NCBI GenBank assembly: GCA_965230265.1
Contig: OZ245999.1
Span: 3,224,001 to 3,288,000, forward strand
From: JAJFKX01 sp965230265
Lineage (GTDB): Bacteria; Pseudomonadota; Gammaproteobacteria; Xanthomonadales; Wenzhouxiangellaceae
Length of the DNA stretch: 64,000 nt
Direction: 5' to 3'
A program made the position numbers and the translations under genes. Shown here in pieces: positions 42,489-51,928 of the stretch. Position 1 is the first letter of the stretch. Each line of letters opens with the position of its first letter. The notes beneath the pieces were generated by a model. The model did not search any database and had not been told where the DNA came from. It saw only the letters and a program-made list of their open reading frames with translations.

Positions 42489-44138
42489 ATGAGCGCGAAA
42501 GAAGTTCGCTTTTCTGAAGATGCCCGCAAGCAAATGCTGGCTGGCGTAAACACCCTGGCCAATGCGGTCAAGGTTACCCTGGGGCCTAAGGGCCGAAACG
42601 TAGTGCTGGAAAAAAGCTTTGGTGCACCAACTGTAACCAAAGACGGTGTCAGCGTTGCCAAAGAAATTGAGCTGGAAGACAAACTCCAGAACATGGGCGC
42701 GCAAATGGTCAAAGAAGTTGCTTCGCAAACTTCTGATGCCGCTGGTGACGGTACCACCACTGCAACCGTACTGGCTCAGGCCATGCTGCGTGAAGGTTTG
42801 AAAGCCGTGGCTTCTGGCATGAACCCGATGGACCTGAAACGCGGTATTGATAAAGCCGTTAAAGTTGCCGTTGAAGAGTTAAAGCAACTCAGCACACCAT
42901 GCACCGATGACAAAGCCATTGCTCAGGTAGGTACCATTTCTGCCAATAGCGATCATGAAATCGGTGACATCATCGCCGAGGCAATGGGCAAAGTCGGTAA
43001 AGAAGGTGTAATCACCGTTGAAGAAGGTTCTGGTTTGGCCAACGAACTGGATGTGGTTGAAGGCATGCAGTTTGATCGTGGCTATCTATCACCTTACTTC
43101 GTCACTGACCAGCAGGCCATGCAGGTTGATTTGGAAAACCCCTACATCCTGTTGCATGACAAGAAGGTTTCCAATGTCCGTGACCTGTTACCTGTGTTGG
43201 AGGCTGTGGCCAAGTCCGGTCGTTCCTTGTTGATTATTGCCGAGGACATCGAAGGTGAAGCACTGGCTACGCTGGTAGTGAACAACCTGCGTGGTATCGT
43301 CAAAGTTGCAGCAGTTAAAGCACCGGGTTTCGGCGATCGCCGCAAAGCCATGCTGGAAGATATCGCCATCTTGACCGGCGGTACCGTGATTGCTGAAGAA
43401 GTGGGTCTGACACTGGAGAAAGCGACCTTAAACGAATTGGGTTCAGCAAAGAAAATCCAGATCAGTAAAGAAAATACCACCATTATCGATGGGGCTGGCG
43501 AAGCTGACACCATCGAAGGCCGAGTTGGCCAGATCCGTGCCCAAATCGAAGAGGCCTCCAGCGATTACGATCGTGAAAAACTGCAGGAGCGTGTTGCCAA
43601 ACTGGCTGGCGGCGTTGCAGTGATCAAAGTCGGTGCCGCTACTGAAGTGGAGATGAAAGAGAAGAAAGCCCGCGTTGAAGACGCCTTGCATGCGACCCGT
43701 GCCGCTGTTGAGGAAGGTGTGGTTCCTGGCGGCGGTGTTGCCATGGTACGTGCGCTGTCAGCACTGGGTGATCTTACTGGTGACAATGATGATCAAAATG
43801 CCGGTATCCGTCTTGCCTCACGTGCAATGCAAGAGCCACTGCGTCAAATCGTAACCAATGCCGGCGGCGAAGCCTCCGTGGTTCTGAACGAAGTAATGAA
43901 TGGCAAAGGCAACTACGGCTACAACGCAGCCAGCAGTGAATACGTCGATATGATCGACGCTGGTATTCTCGACCCGACCAAAGTCAGCCGTACTGCATTG
44001 CAAAATGCTGCGTCTATCGCGGGTTTGATGATCACCACCGAAGCCATGGTCGCTGAACTGCCGAAACAGGATGAGCCTGCTGCCGGTGGTGATATGGGTG
44101 GCATGGGCGGAATGGGTGGCATGGGCGGCATGATGTAA
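42489..44138 (+). CDS. groEL: Chaperonin GroEL
   Basis: 549 residues. The N-terminus (SAKEVRFSEDARKQMLAGV), ATP-binding VTLGPKGRNVVLEKSFGAP and DGTTTATVLAQAM, and the GGM-rich C-terminal tail (GGMGGMGGMGGMM) are all intact. It folds client proteins inside the double heptameric ring with GroES. AGAGGA precedes the start. A perfect rho-independent terminator follows at 44174. Nothing unusual; single copy within the window. Confidence 0.99.
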   Translation: MSAKEVRFSEDARKQMLAGVNTLANAVKVTLGPKGRNVVLEKSFGAPTVTKDGVSVAKEIELEDKLQNMGAQMVKEVASQTSDAAGDGTTTATVLAQAMLREGLKAVASGMNPMDLKRGIDKAVKVAVEELKQLSTPCTDDKAIAQVGTISANSDHEIGDIIAEAMGKVGKEGVITVEEGSGLANELDVVEGMQFDRGYLSPYFVTDQQAMQVDLENPYILLHDKKVSNVRDLLPVLEAVAKSGRSLLIIAEDIEGEALATLVVNNLRGIVKVAAVKAPGFGDRRKAMLEDIAILTGGTVIAEEVGLTLEKATLNELGSAKKIQISKENTTIIDGAGEADTIEGRVGQIRAQIEEASSDYDREKLQERVAKLAGGVAVIKVGAATEVEMKEKKARVEDALHATRAAVEEGVVPGGGVAMVRALSALGDLTGDNDDQNAGIRLASRAMQEPLRQIVTNAGGEASVVLNEVMNGKGNYGYNAASSEYVDMIDAGILDPTKVSRTALQNAASIAGLMITTEAMVAELPKQDEPAAGGDMGGMGGMGGMGGMM

Positions 44139-44173
44139 GCTGCTCAAACTATCCGGCTAGTTAGTCTGTATTT

Positions 44174-44202
44174 AAAAAGCCCCGCATTGCGGGGCTTTTT
44201 TT
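44174..44202 (+). terminator. Rho-independent terminator of groESL
   Basis: Perfect 12-bp stem (AAAAAGCCCCGC at 44174-44185, GCGGGGCTTTTT at 44189-44200) with a 3-base loop and T run, 36 bases after the groEL stop. The A/T symmetry means it may also stop transcripts entering from the right. Confidence 0.95.
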
Positions 44203-44233
44203 ACCTCCAAAAAAGGCTTTTATTGTATTTTGT

Positions 44234-44635
44234 CTAGAACCGAAATTTTATATTTCGACCAACTATTTTCACCCGGTCCTTCATACAACGCTTGTTACAC
44301 CAGCTATGCACGAACAGGGGCTGACCCCGCCAATAAAAAGGGTATGTCAGCTCGCCAAGCCGCGGGTGATGATAAGCCCATTGCCCTGGCTCTGTTTGTG
44401 CTTGGATAATGGCAGTAATGTAAGCAGAAAAAATCAGAGCAATGCCATTGAAACCCTCTTCATTTCCGGATTTGAGATGGTTTTTATGCAATTTTCCCAA
44501 TATTTTTTCAACTTTTCTAACACTGCGATGCTGAAGTTTTAAGCGACTGAACAGCATTTGTTTGGCAATGGCTTCTGCGTTGCTACATAACTGGACACGA
44601 ATCGATTCTGTCAGTAATCGCATAGAACTTTCCAT
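44234..44635 (-). CDS. Hypothetical protein
   Basis: 133 residues, not recognised. The N-terminal half is helical and basic (MRLLTESIRVQLCSN, KLQHRSVRKVEKILGKLHKNHLK). The C-terminal half is aromatic-rich (GQWAYHHPRLGELTYPFYWRGQPLFVHSWCNKRCMKDRV), with two Cys four apart. No signal peptide or membrane helix. ATG 44635 is the first in-frame start; a second ATG is four codons in. It lies alone between the groESL terminator and the divergent S9 peptidase gene. Confidence 0.65.
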   Translation of the reverse strand: MESSMRLLTESIRVQLCSNAEAIAKQMLFSRLKLQHRSVRKVEKILGKLHKNHLKSGNEEGFNGIALIFSAYITAIIQAQTEPGQWAYHHPRLGELTYPFYWRGQPLFVHSWCNKRCMKDRVKIVGRNIKFRF

Positions 44636-44730
44636 CCATCCACTTTAGATCATTGGTATCGGTGGTAATAGCACAGTAGTACTGTTGGATACGTTATCCT
44701 AGACCATCAGCCACGCAAGGATTCAGTGCC

Positions 44731-46728
44731 ATGACCAAACCCTTCCTGACATCGATATTACTGTTAGGCATGCTGATTTCAGCACCAGCCAATGCAGAGG
44801 TCACCACCCGTACCGTCAACAACGGTAATCTGATTTTGCAGGATATTCCGGAGATACCACAAATCGTGGTTGATGACCTGAACCGTTATCAAAATGTTCG
44901 TTCTGCTGGATTCCGGGGTTGGTCCAGCGATGGCAACAATATCTACATTTCCACACGTTTTGGTGACGTCAGTCAGCTACACCGTGTGGATCGCCCCGGA
45001 GGCGCTCGTCGCCAACTAACCTTTTACTCGGAGCCTTTGAGCGGAATTCTGCGCCAACCAAATGGTGATTTGATCAGCTATACGATGGACACTGGCGGTA
45101 GTGAGTTTTCTCAGATTTTTTTATTCGATCCAGACACCGGTGAATCGCACCTGTTGACGGATGGACAATCACGCAATGGCGTGGTGACCTGGAGCCGGGA
45201 TGGCTCCGCAATAGCCTATCAAAGTACCCGGCGTAATGGTCAGAACAATGATCTGTGGATGATGCCGGTAGATAACCCCGATGCTGCGCACATGGTTCTC
45301 GAGTCAACAGACGGTTCCTGGTGGGGTGCTGTCGATTTTGATCAAACTGGTGAACATCTATTGGTGACCAACTATGTCAGCGTCGCCGACTCACGGGTGC
45401 ATCTGTTGAGTGTTAAAACTGGCCAAATGCAATTGTTGGCAGGTGGTGAGCCCACCAGTGTTAATTTAGCCTATGCGTTTGATGCTGATGATAAAGGTTT
45501 CTGGTCGGTCACCGATCGTTATGGTGAGTTTCGGCAACTGGTGTGGCAATCATTGCAACCCAACAGCAAGCCAATATTAGTAACAGCTGATATTCCCTGG
45601 GATATCGAAAATTTGGTTGTCAGTGAAGACCATCAAAAAGGCGCTTTTTCGGTTAATGACAATGGTCGATCAAAATTGTATTTACTGGATACTCAGGCCC
45701 GAACCTATCGATTGGTCGATTCGATTCCTACTGGACTGATTTTTAATTTGGGTTTTAGCCCGGACGGCAAACAACTGGGGATGTCTCTGAACACACCGAA
45801 AACCCCCAACGATAGTTTTGTTTTGACCTTAAATGACGATGCACTCAGTTTTGGCGCTCTGACACGCTGGACCGAAAGTGAAGTCGGTGGCTTAAATACC
45901 AATCGTTTTATCGAGCCGGAACTGATTAAGTATCCAACCTTTGATGATGCTGATGGTAAGCCTCGTCAGATCCCCGCCTGGGTTTACCGGCCCAACAAGT
46001 TAGTGACTGATCCAACCGAAAACCCAAAACCCAGCCCTGTCATTATTTCTATCCATGGCGGCCCGGAGGGACAGGCACGCCCGGCTTTCAGCAGTACCTA
46101 TCAAATGTGGTTGGACAAGCTGGGTGCAGCAGTGATTGTGCCCAATGTGCGCGGTTCCAGCGGTTATGGCAAAACGTACTTATCACTGGATAACGGTTTT
46201 AAACGTGAAGATTCGGTCAAAGACATTGGTGCACTGTTAGACTGGATTGCTACTCAACCCGATCTGGATCAAAACCGTGTGGCTCTGTATGGCGGCAGCT
46301 ATGGTGGTTATATGGTGTTGGCTGGAGCCGTACATTACAGCGCACGTTTAAAAGCCGCGGTAGATATTGTTGGGATCAGCAATTTTGTGACTTTCCTGGA
46401 AAATACCCAGGACTACCGGCGTGATTTACGCCGTGTAGAGTATGGTGATGAGCGCGATCCGGATATGCGTGCTCACCTGCAAGCGATCAGCCCATTAACC
46501 AATGTGGATAAAATCAGTATCCCCATGCTGGTTGCCCAAGGTCATAACGACCCGCGTGTGCCATACACCGAAGCTGAGCAGATTGCTGCAGCGTTGCGCA
46601 GTCAAGGACATACCGTATGGTATATGGATGCTCTGAACGAAGGCCACGGTTACCGTCGCAAAGAAAACCGCGATGTTTATCAGCAGGCCATGATGCTGTT
46701 CTGGCAACAACATCTGCTGTCTGAATAA
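44731..46728 (+). CDS. Exported S9-family prolyl oligopeptidase/acylaminoacyl peptidase-like enzyme
   Basis: 665 residues. A signal peptide (MTKPFLTSILLLGMLISAP ending ANA) is followed by a WD40-like beta-propeller domain (~30-380; GWSSDGNNIYIST, WSRDGSAIAYQS, GFSPDGKQLGMS) and an alpha/beta-hydrolase domain (~420-665). The catalytic triad is Ser523 in GGSYGGYM, Asp607 in GHNDPRVP and His639 in EGHGYRR. Family enzymes cleave short peptides after proline or release N-acyl residues; this one is probably periplasmic or secreted. The specificity is unknown. It diverges from the hypothetical gene on the left; glnE follows at 102 bases. Confidence 0.93.
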   Translation: MTKPFLTSILLLGMLISAPANAEVTTRTVNNGNLILQDIPEIPQIVVDDLNRYQNVRSAGFRGWSSDGNNIYISTRFGDVSQLHRVDRPGGARRQLTFYSEPLSGILRQPNGDLISYTMDTGGSEFSQIFLFDPDTGESHLLTDGQSRNGVVTWSRDGSAIAYQSTRRNGQNNDLWMMPVDNPDAAHMVLESTDGSWWGAVDFDQTGEHLLVTNYVSVADSRVHLLSVKTGQMQLLAGGEPTSVNLAYAFDADDKGFWSVTDRYGEFRQLVWQSLQPNSKPILVTADIPWDIENLVVSEDHQKGAFSVNDNGRSKLYLLDTQARTYRLVDSIPTGLIFNLGFSPDGKQLGMSLNTPKTPNDSFVLTLNDDALSFGALTRWTESEVGGLNTNRFIEPELIKYPTFDDADGKPRQIPAWVYRPNKLVTDPTENPKPSPVIISIHGGPEGQARPAFSSTYQMWLDKLGAAVIVPNVRGSSGYGKTYLSLDNGFKREDSVKDIGALLDWIATQPDLDQNRVALYGGSYGGYMVLAGAVHYSARLKAAVDIVGISNFVTFLENTQDYRRDLRRVEYGDERDPDMRAHLQAISPLTNVDKISIPMLVAQGHNDPRVPYTEAEQIAAALRSQGHTVWYMDALNEGHGYRRKENRDVYQQAMMLFWQQHLLSE

Positions 46729-46829
46729 ACAAAAGGCAACCGTTTAAGGACAGCGTTAAGCTCAGCACATTTTTAAATCAGCTTCGGCAAGCTATCGTCT
46801 CGCTCGTCGAGGTTGGTTAAAATCCATGC

Positions 46830-49490
46830 ATGTGCTCATCAGATGCAACGCTGTCCGATATCTCTGCTGTATGGAAACCACTCAGCGATTATTCGGCTTT
46901 CGCCCGCCGCACCCTGCGATTATGGCCTGTTGCCTGCCAACGTTTACTGGATCAAAATCGCCTGCAAAAAGTCGGTGTTGGTCAAGCGGATATTGCTTTC
47001 AATTTAAACCTTTCTGAATTTAACCGGCAATTACGTAAAATACGCCAAACTGAATGTTTAAGAATTGCCTGGCGGGATGTCACTAAGGCCGCAAACTTAA
47101 AAGAAACGCTGTCTGACCTATCGGTGCTGGCCGAATACCTGCTCCAGGCTGCCTTAAATTATCATCAACAAAAACTGAAACAACAGTTTGGGCAGCCATT
47201 ACAGCACAACCATGAACCCGCACATTTTTGTGTGCTGGCCATGGGTAAACTGGGCGGTAGCGAGTTAAACTTTTCTTCAGATATTGATTTGGTTTTTGTT
47301 CATAACGGTAGTGGTCAAACCGCCAGTGTTAATGGCAGTAGAAACATCGACCACTCTGACTTTTTTACCCGGCTCGCACAGTCCATTATTCGCAGCCTGG
47401 ATGCCATCTCAGAGTTCGGGCAGGTCTACCGCGTGGATACGCGTTTGCGCCCTTATGGCAGCACTGGTCGACTGGTGTGGAGCACCGGTGCAATGGAGCA
47501 ATATTATTTACAGGAGGGTCGTGACTGGGAGCGTTATGCTTTATTAAAAGCCCGTCCTGTAGCCGGAGATATTGCACTGGGTGCTGAGTTATTACACGAG
47601 TTGCAGCCTTTTATCTACCGGCGCTATTTGGATTACGGTCTATTCGCTGGTGTCCGTCAGATGAGCAGTGATATTGCAGCCGCCGCTGCTCGCAAGCGAC
47701 ACCGTGAACATTTAAAACTGGGGCCTGGTGGCATTCGTGAAATCGAGTTTTTAGTCCATAGTCTGCAATTATTGCATGGCGGGCAAAAGCCCGCCTTACG
47801 AGAGCCAAACCTGCTCAAAGCGCTGACATTATTAAATCAATACGATTTAATGGCGTTAGAAACCACCCGCTCACTTGAACAGGCATATCATTTGTTACGC
47901 CGTTTAGAAAATGGCCTACAAATACTGGATGACCAGCAAACCCATGTTATACCCGATAATTTGGAATACTGTTATCGTTGGAGCAGGCTGACGGGCTTTG
48001 AAGGTTTTTCTGAATTACATACTGCGCTTCAACAAAGCCGTGATTATGTCACTGATCAGTTTGAAACCTGGTTTGGTGATACAGATGATAATATCGCAGT
48101 AAAATCCATTGGTTTGAATCAGCCATTAACGATTCATCAGTTAGATGATTGGCCAAATGATGTTGCCACTGAGCAATTGCCTGTCATTAATGCCAGCATA
48201 GCCAGAATCAATAAACAGCCTCTATCTTCCGGTGCTCGCTCTCGCCTGGAGTCCTTGCTACCAGAGCTCTTACAATGCGCTGCAAAAACACCCTCCGTTG
48301 AGCGGGCTCTGCAACATGGTCTGGCCTTATTGGAAAGCATCGCCGGACGCAGTAATTATCTGGCTTTACTGCAGGAACAGCCTCAGGCATTGGCACGCAT
48401 GTTGGATTACGGGGCTCGCAGCAGTTACATCGCCAGTAAATTACAACGCCAGCCTGCACTGCTGGATGAATTAATTGACCCTGTGACATTGGCCGATTTA
48501 CCGGCTTCACTGGATGATTACCAACAACGCATACAACTGGCCGTTGCCCAGCACGATGAAGAACCGGAGCAGCAGTTATACCGATTACAGCATTGGAGAC
48601 ACAGCTATGCTTTGCGCATCGCTGCCAACGAGTTATTGGAAAAAATCGATACCCAGACCGCCCAGCGACAACTCAGCTGGCTGGCAGAAACAACCATTGG
48701 CGCAACGCTGATACAAACCCAGGCACTGATTAAACAAGATGTGCCATTAACCGTGATCGCATATGGCACCTTGGGTGCTAAAGAGATGCATTATGAATCA
48801 GATCTTGATCTGGTTTTTTTATACTCTGATGAAATTGAAGGCATCGAACGACAGGCCACTCGCAAAGCACAAAAACTGATACACCTGTTAACCAGTATGG
48901 GGCCTGGTGGACGTTTGTATGAGATCGACACTCGTCTAAGACCAAACGGAAAGAGCGGAACATTGGTCAGCAGTTTTCGAGCTTTTAGCGATTATCAAAA
49001 AAACCAGGCTTGGGTATGGGAACAACAGGCATTGTGTCGAGCAAGATGTATTTATGCTGATCAAACCAACCAAACCCGATTCGAACAGTTGCGACAATCG
49101 CTGCTTGCGCCTGCACGAACGGATAGAACGATACATGATGCGATCGTCGACATGTACCAGCGCGTGACCAAACAACAAAAATTAGCAGCGGCAGAACAGT
49201 GGCGACTTAAGGCCTTGTTTATTACGCAATACTGGTTGCTGACGACCTGCCTACCTGATGCTGCTATTCCACAAAACTTACTGGAGCAATTGTCTTATCT
49301 GGCAAAGACAAAACCGGATATCCAGGGTGTTTATCAACAACTGGCTAACGACATCATTAAGTTGCAGCATTACCGACATCAACAGCAATTAAAAAACGAC
49401 CTTGATGAACCTGACTTCGAGCAGCTACAAATTGACACGTTATGGGCTAGTCTTTTTGGGTCTGATAGTATCCGCTCTACAAGTCATTAA
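46830..49490 (+). CDS. glnE: Bifunctional glutamine synthetase adenylyltransferase/adenylyl-removing enzyme
   Basis: 886 residues. Two nucleotidyltransferase domains: the N-terminal adenylyl-removing domain with GKLGGSELNFSSDIDLVF (~139-156) and the C-terminal adenylyltransferase domain with GTLGAKEMHYESDLDLVF (~646-663), joined by the long helical GlnD/PII-responsive region. It switches glutamine synthetase on and off in response to nitrogen. It is somewhat shorter at the N-terminus than E. coli GlnE (about 946): a stop in frame at 46818 leaves ATG 46830 as the first start. No strong ribosome-binding site precedes it, so the start is uncertain, and a frameshift in the missing N-terminal part cannot be excluded. 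Confidence 0.93.
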   Translation: MCSSDATLSDISAVWKPLSDYSAFARRTLRLWPVACQRLLDQNRLQKVGVGQADIAFNLNLSEFNRQLRKIRQTECLRIAWRDVTKAANLKETLSDLSVLAEYLLQAALNYHQQKLKQQFGQPLQHNHEPAHFCVLAMGKLGGSELNFSSDIDLVFVHNGSGQTASVNGSRNIDHSDFFTRLAQSIIRSLDAISEFGQVYRVDTRLRPYGSTGRLVWSTGAMEQYYLQEGRDWERYALLKARPVAGDIALGAELLHELQPFIYRRYLDYGLFAGVRQMSSDIAAAAARKRHREHLKLGPGGIREIEFLVHSLQLLHGGQKPALREPNLLKALTLLNQYDLMALETTRSLEQAYHLLRRLENGLQILDDQQTHVIPDNLEYCYRWSRLTGFEGFSELHTALQQSRDYVTDQFETWFGDTDDNIAVKSIGLNQPLTIHQLDDWPNDVATEQLPVINASIARINKQPLSSGARSRLESLLPELLQCAAKTPSVERALQHGLALLESIAGRSNYLALLQEQPQALARMLDYGARSSYIASKLQRQPALLDELIDPVTLADLPASLDDYQQRIQLAVAQHDEEPEQQLYRLQHWRHSYALRIAANELLEKIDTQTAQRQLSWLAETTIGATLIQTQALIKQDVPLTVIAYGTLGAKEMHYESDLDLVFLYSDEIEGIERQATRKAQKLIHLLTSMGPGGRLYEIDTRLRPNGKSGTLVSSFRAFSDYQKNQAWVWEQQALCRARCIYADQTNQTRFEQLRQSLLAPARTDRTIHDAIVDMYQRVTKQQKLAAAEQWRLKALFITQYWLLTTCLPDAAIPQNLLEQLSYLAKTKPDIQGVYQQLANDIIKLQHYRHQQQLKNDLDEPDFEQLQIDTLWASLFGSDSIRSTSH

Positions 49491-49520
49491 ATTCTTAATC
49501 CAGCTGATTATGATAACTAC

Positions 49521-50495
49521 CTAGCTGGCAGACCATTGGCAAATCACTTGTCCAGCGATTGCGTTCATTTGTTGCTGCCAGAACCGATTACTGGCAGCTA
49601 TTTCTGTCGGCAAAGATTGCTGTGGGTAGTTTTTCAATAACTGTGCCTCGCCCTTGGATAGAACCTCATTGATCCAGCGTTTTTTGCGCTCACTGTGTGT
49701 TGTTGCTTCAATCCAAACGGGGCGAGTACCGCAAGCGGTTAGTACCTCGCTTAACTGATTGATGCTGTCAGCGGCCACCCAAAACTGATCTGCGGTATTC
49801 AACATGTGATAATACGCTTGTCTACCGGATGTATCACTTATTATTCGATAAGACAAGCCTGACCATTCGCGCTCAATTGCTCTACATAATCGTGTCTTTG
49901 TCCGTGGTGCCAGGCTAATGATGGTCCGCACGGCATTGGCTTCACTTTGCTTTTCTGCCTGTTGTAACAATGCCCAGTTTTGATCCGAGTCGCCGGCTAA
50001 CAGTACAGCCAATTTGAGCTGATTGCCCTTAGGCCAAAGCGATGTAATGCTTGCCTTGCGGGGTTCAGAAATATCCACCAAGCTGCCCCGCATGCTGATC
50101 ACATTATCTGCTTCAATTTGATCATGCTCAGGAATAATCAACAGGGAAAAGTCCTGTCGCGCTGTACGCGGGTCCAGTATCTGGATATTAAAAGTATCCG
50201 GGTAACGGTTTTTAATTAAGCGACTGTACAAAGCGCAGCGGCTACCCGTTCCAATCACTATCGCTGGTTGCTTCTGTGGCAGGTTGTTCAGTTGCCGGTC
50301 AGCACCAGGTGCTATTCTGGGCGCAAACCATCGTTGCCACCTCGTCAGCTGAACAGCAATGGTTTCTATTGACATAGATTGCAATGTTTTGGATTGTTTT
50401 TGCAAAGCGCACAGCAACGCTTGGCTTTGTTTTAAATGACCGAGTCGACCGTCGTCAAACAACCAAATTTGCCTTTTTTGTGGGAGTTTTGCCAT
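49521..50495 (-). CDS. ELM1/GtrOC1-like putative nucleotide-diphospho-sugar glycosyltransferase
   Basis: 324 residues. Family blocks: IWLFDDGRLGHLKQSQALLCAL at the N-terminus, AIVIGTGSRCALYSRLIK, NIQILDPRTARQDFSLLIIPEHD, and the C-terminal SDTSGRQAYYHMLNTADQFWVAADSINQLSE. The family includes plant 'mitochondrial fission ELM1' and bacterial proteins that sit in lipopolysaccharide clusters and resemble GT-B glycosyltransferases. It diverges from the LPS cluster at 50585, supporting a cell-surface glycan role. Converges with glnE across 30 bases. Confidence 0.85.
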   Translation of the reverse strand: MAKLPQKRQIWLFDDGRLGHLKQSQALLCALQKQSKTLQSMSIETIAVQLTRWQRWFAPRIAPGADRQLNNLPQKQPAIVIGTGSRCALYSRLIKNRYPDTFNIQILDPRTARQDFSLLIIPEHDQIEADNVISMRGSLVDISEPRKASITSLWPKGNQLKLAVLLAGDSDQNWALLQQAEKQSEANAVRTIISLAPRTKTRLCRAIEREWSGLSYRIISDTSGRQAYYHMLNTADQFWVAADSINQLSEVLTACGTRPVWIEATTHSERKKRWINEVLSKGEAQLLKNYPQQSLPTEIAASNRFWQQQMNAIAGQVICQWSAS

Positions 50496-50584
50496 ACCGG
50501 GCTTATGCCATTGTTCGCTAACCGGTAGAATAACCCCTTAAGACAACCGATTAACACTAACCTGAATATCTTGGAGAAGCCATC

Positions 50585-50794
50585 GTGGCACATGCAACCG
50601 ACGCCGACAACAGCACCATGTCCCAGGCCAATGCCGCTAAACGTTATGAAGTCAAAGCCAGCGATTTACCTCTAAGCTGCCCAATGCCAGACATGAAACT
50701 ATGGAATTCTCATCCACGAGTGTATTTGCCTATTGAACAAACCGGTTCTGCCCGCTGCCCTTATTGCAGTGCTGAATTCACCCTGATCGACTAA
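50585..50794 (+). CDS. Zinc-finger domain protein (zf-CHCC, NDUFS6-like)
   Basis: 69 residues with ligands Cys32, His43, Cys58 and Cys61 in LSCPMPDMKLWNSHP and ARCPYCSAEF. The start is GTG 50585, with GGAG eight bases upstream. The family is related to the small zinc subunit of mitochondrial complex I; in gammaproteobacteria it is found next to lipopolysaccharide genes, as here, but its job is not known. It begins a plus-strand run with the glycosyltransferase 26 bases on. Confidence 0.9.
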   Translation: MAHATDADNSTMSQANAAKRYEVKASDLPLSCPMPDMKLWNSHPRVYLPIEQTGSARCPYCSAEFTLID

Positions 50795-50820
50795 TCTGGA
50801 AGGCGTTCCCAGGCCTGTCT

Positions 50821-51915
50821 ATGCACATCGTCCAGGTCCTGGCCGCGCTGAGTGTTGGTGGCTCTCAGCTGGTTGCCATAGAGCTGTGTGAATACCTGCG
50901 CAAACTGGGGCATCAAGTCACTGTAATCGCAGCTGATGGTCCTTTAGGTGAACGTGTCAAATCTTGTGGTGCGCAGCACCTGGACTGGAACATAGGTAAA
51001 AAACGTTTATCGACTCTAAAACTGATCAAACCATTGCGGGCCTGGCTGCAAAAACATCAGCCGGATGTGATTCACGTACACTCTCGCCTGCCTGCCTGGG
51101 TGGTTTATCAGGCGATTAAGAAAACATCGAGGCCGCCTGCATTGGTTACTTCCATGCACGGTCATTATTCAGTCAACCCCTATAGTGCGGTGATGGCCAA
51201 GGGCGATCGCGTGATTGCAGTCTCCGAGCATATGCGGCGCTATACATTAAAACAGTACCCGCAAACGCCAGCCGAACAGGTGGTGACTATTCACGGTGGT
51301 GCCAGCGATAACGATTTTCCCTATCGGGAAAAACCCGATGCCAATTGGCTAAAAAATATTGATCGGCAGTTTCCAAACTTAAAAGATAAAGCATGGCTAA
51401 TGCTGCCTGGCCGCGTAACCCGCTGGAAAGGCCATTTGGACTTTCTGCATTTGTTATCAAGGTTACAAACCAAAAACCCATCTGTACATGGTCTAATTAT
51501 TGGCCCATACCGGGAAAACTCTTCTTATTACCGAGAGCTAAAAAAGCAAATTGATGCGCTGAATCTTGAGCAGTTTGTCAGCTTTATTGGTTCACGCGAT
51601 GACATAGGCGACTGGTACGCCGCCAGCCAAATTGTCTACAACCTATCCAATAATCCACCTGAAGCTTTTGGTCGGACAGTACTGGAAGCTTTAAAAACCG
51701 GCACGCCCGTACTGGCCTGGGATCAAGGGGGCCCGGCCGAACAACTGGCGCATTTTTATCCCGCAGGAAAAATTCCTCTGCATGATATGGATCGACTAGA
51801 AGAACAGACCTTAGCGTTGCTATTGCATCCTCATCGGGTTCCACAACAAAGTGGTTTTTCGCTGCAAGCATCTATGCAAAAAACCCTAACGCTCTATCAG
51901 AGTGTCGCATCATAA
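50821..51915 (+). CDS. GT4-family glycosyltransferase (lipopolysaccharide core)
   Basis: 364 residues. GT-B fold, N-terminal HIVQVLAALSVGGSQLVAIELC and HVHSRLPAWVVY, C-terminal LPGRVTRWKGHLDFLHLL and the sugar-nucleotide site PPEAFGRTVLEALKTGTPVLAWDQGG. It transfers a sugar from an activated donor at the cytoplasmic face of the inner membrane, by context to the core of lipopolysaccharide. Donor and acceptor are not identifiable. The next gene's possible GTG start overlaps its end. Confidence 0.9.
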   Translation: MHIVQVLAALSVGGSQLVAIELCEYLRKLGHQVTVIAADGPLGERVKSCGAQHLDWNIGKKRLSTLKLIKPLRAWLQKHQPDVIHVHSRLPAWVVYQAIKKTSRPPALVTSMHGHYSVNPYSAVMAKGDRVIAVSEHMRRYTLKQYPQTPAEQVVTIHGGASDNDFPYREKPDANWLKNIDRQFPNLKDKAWLMLPGRVTRWKGHLDFLHLLSRLQTKNPSVHGLIIGPYRENSSYYRELKKQIDALNLEQFVSFIGSRDDIGDWYAASQIVYNLSNNPPEAFGRTVLEALKTGTPVLAWDQGGPAEQLAHFYPAGKIPLHDMDRLEEQTLALLLHPHRVPQQSGFSLQASMQKTLTLYQSVAS

Positions 51916-51928
51916 ACCGTTATTGAAT

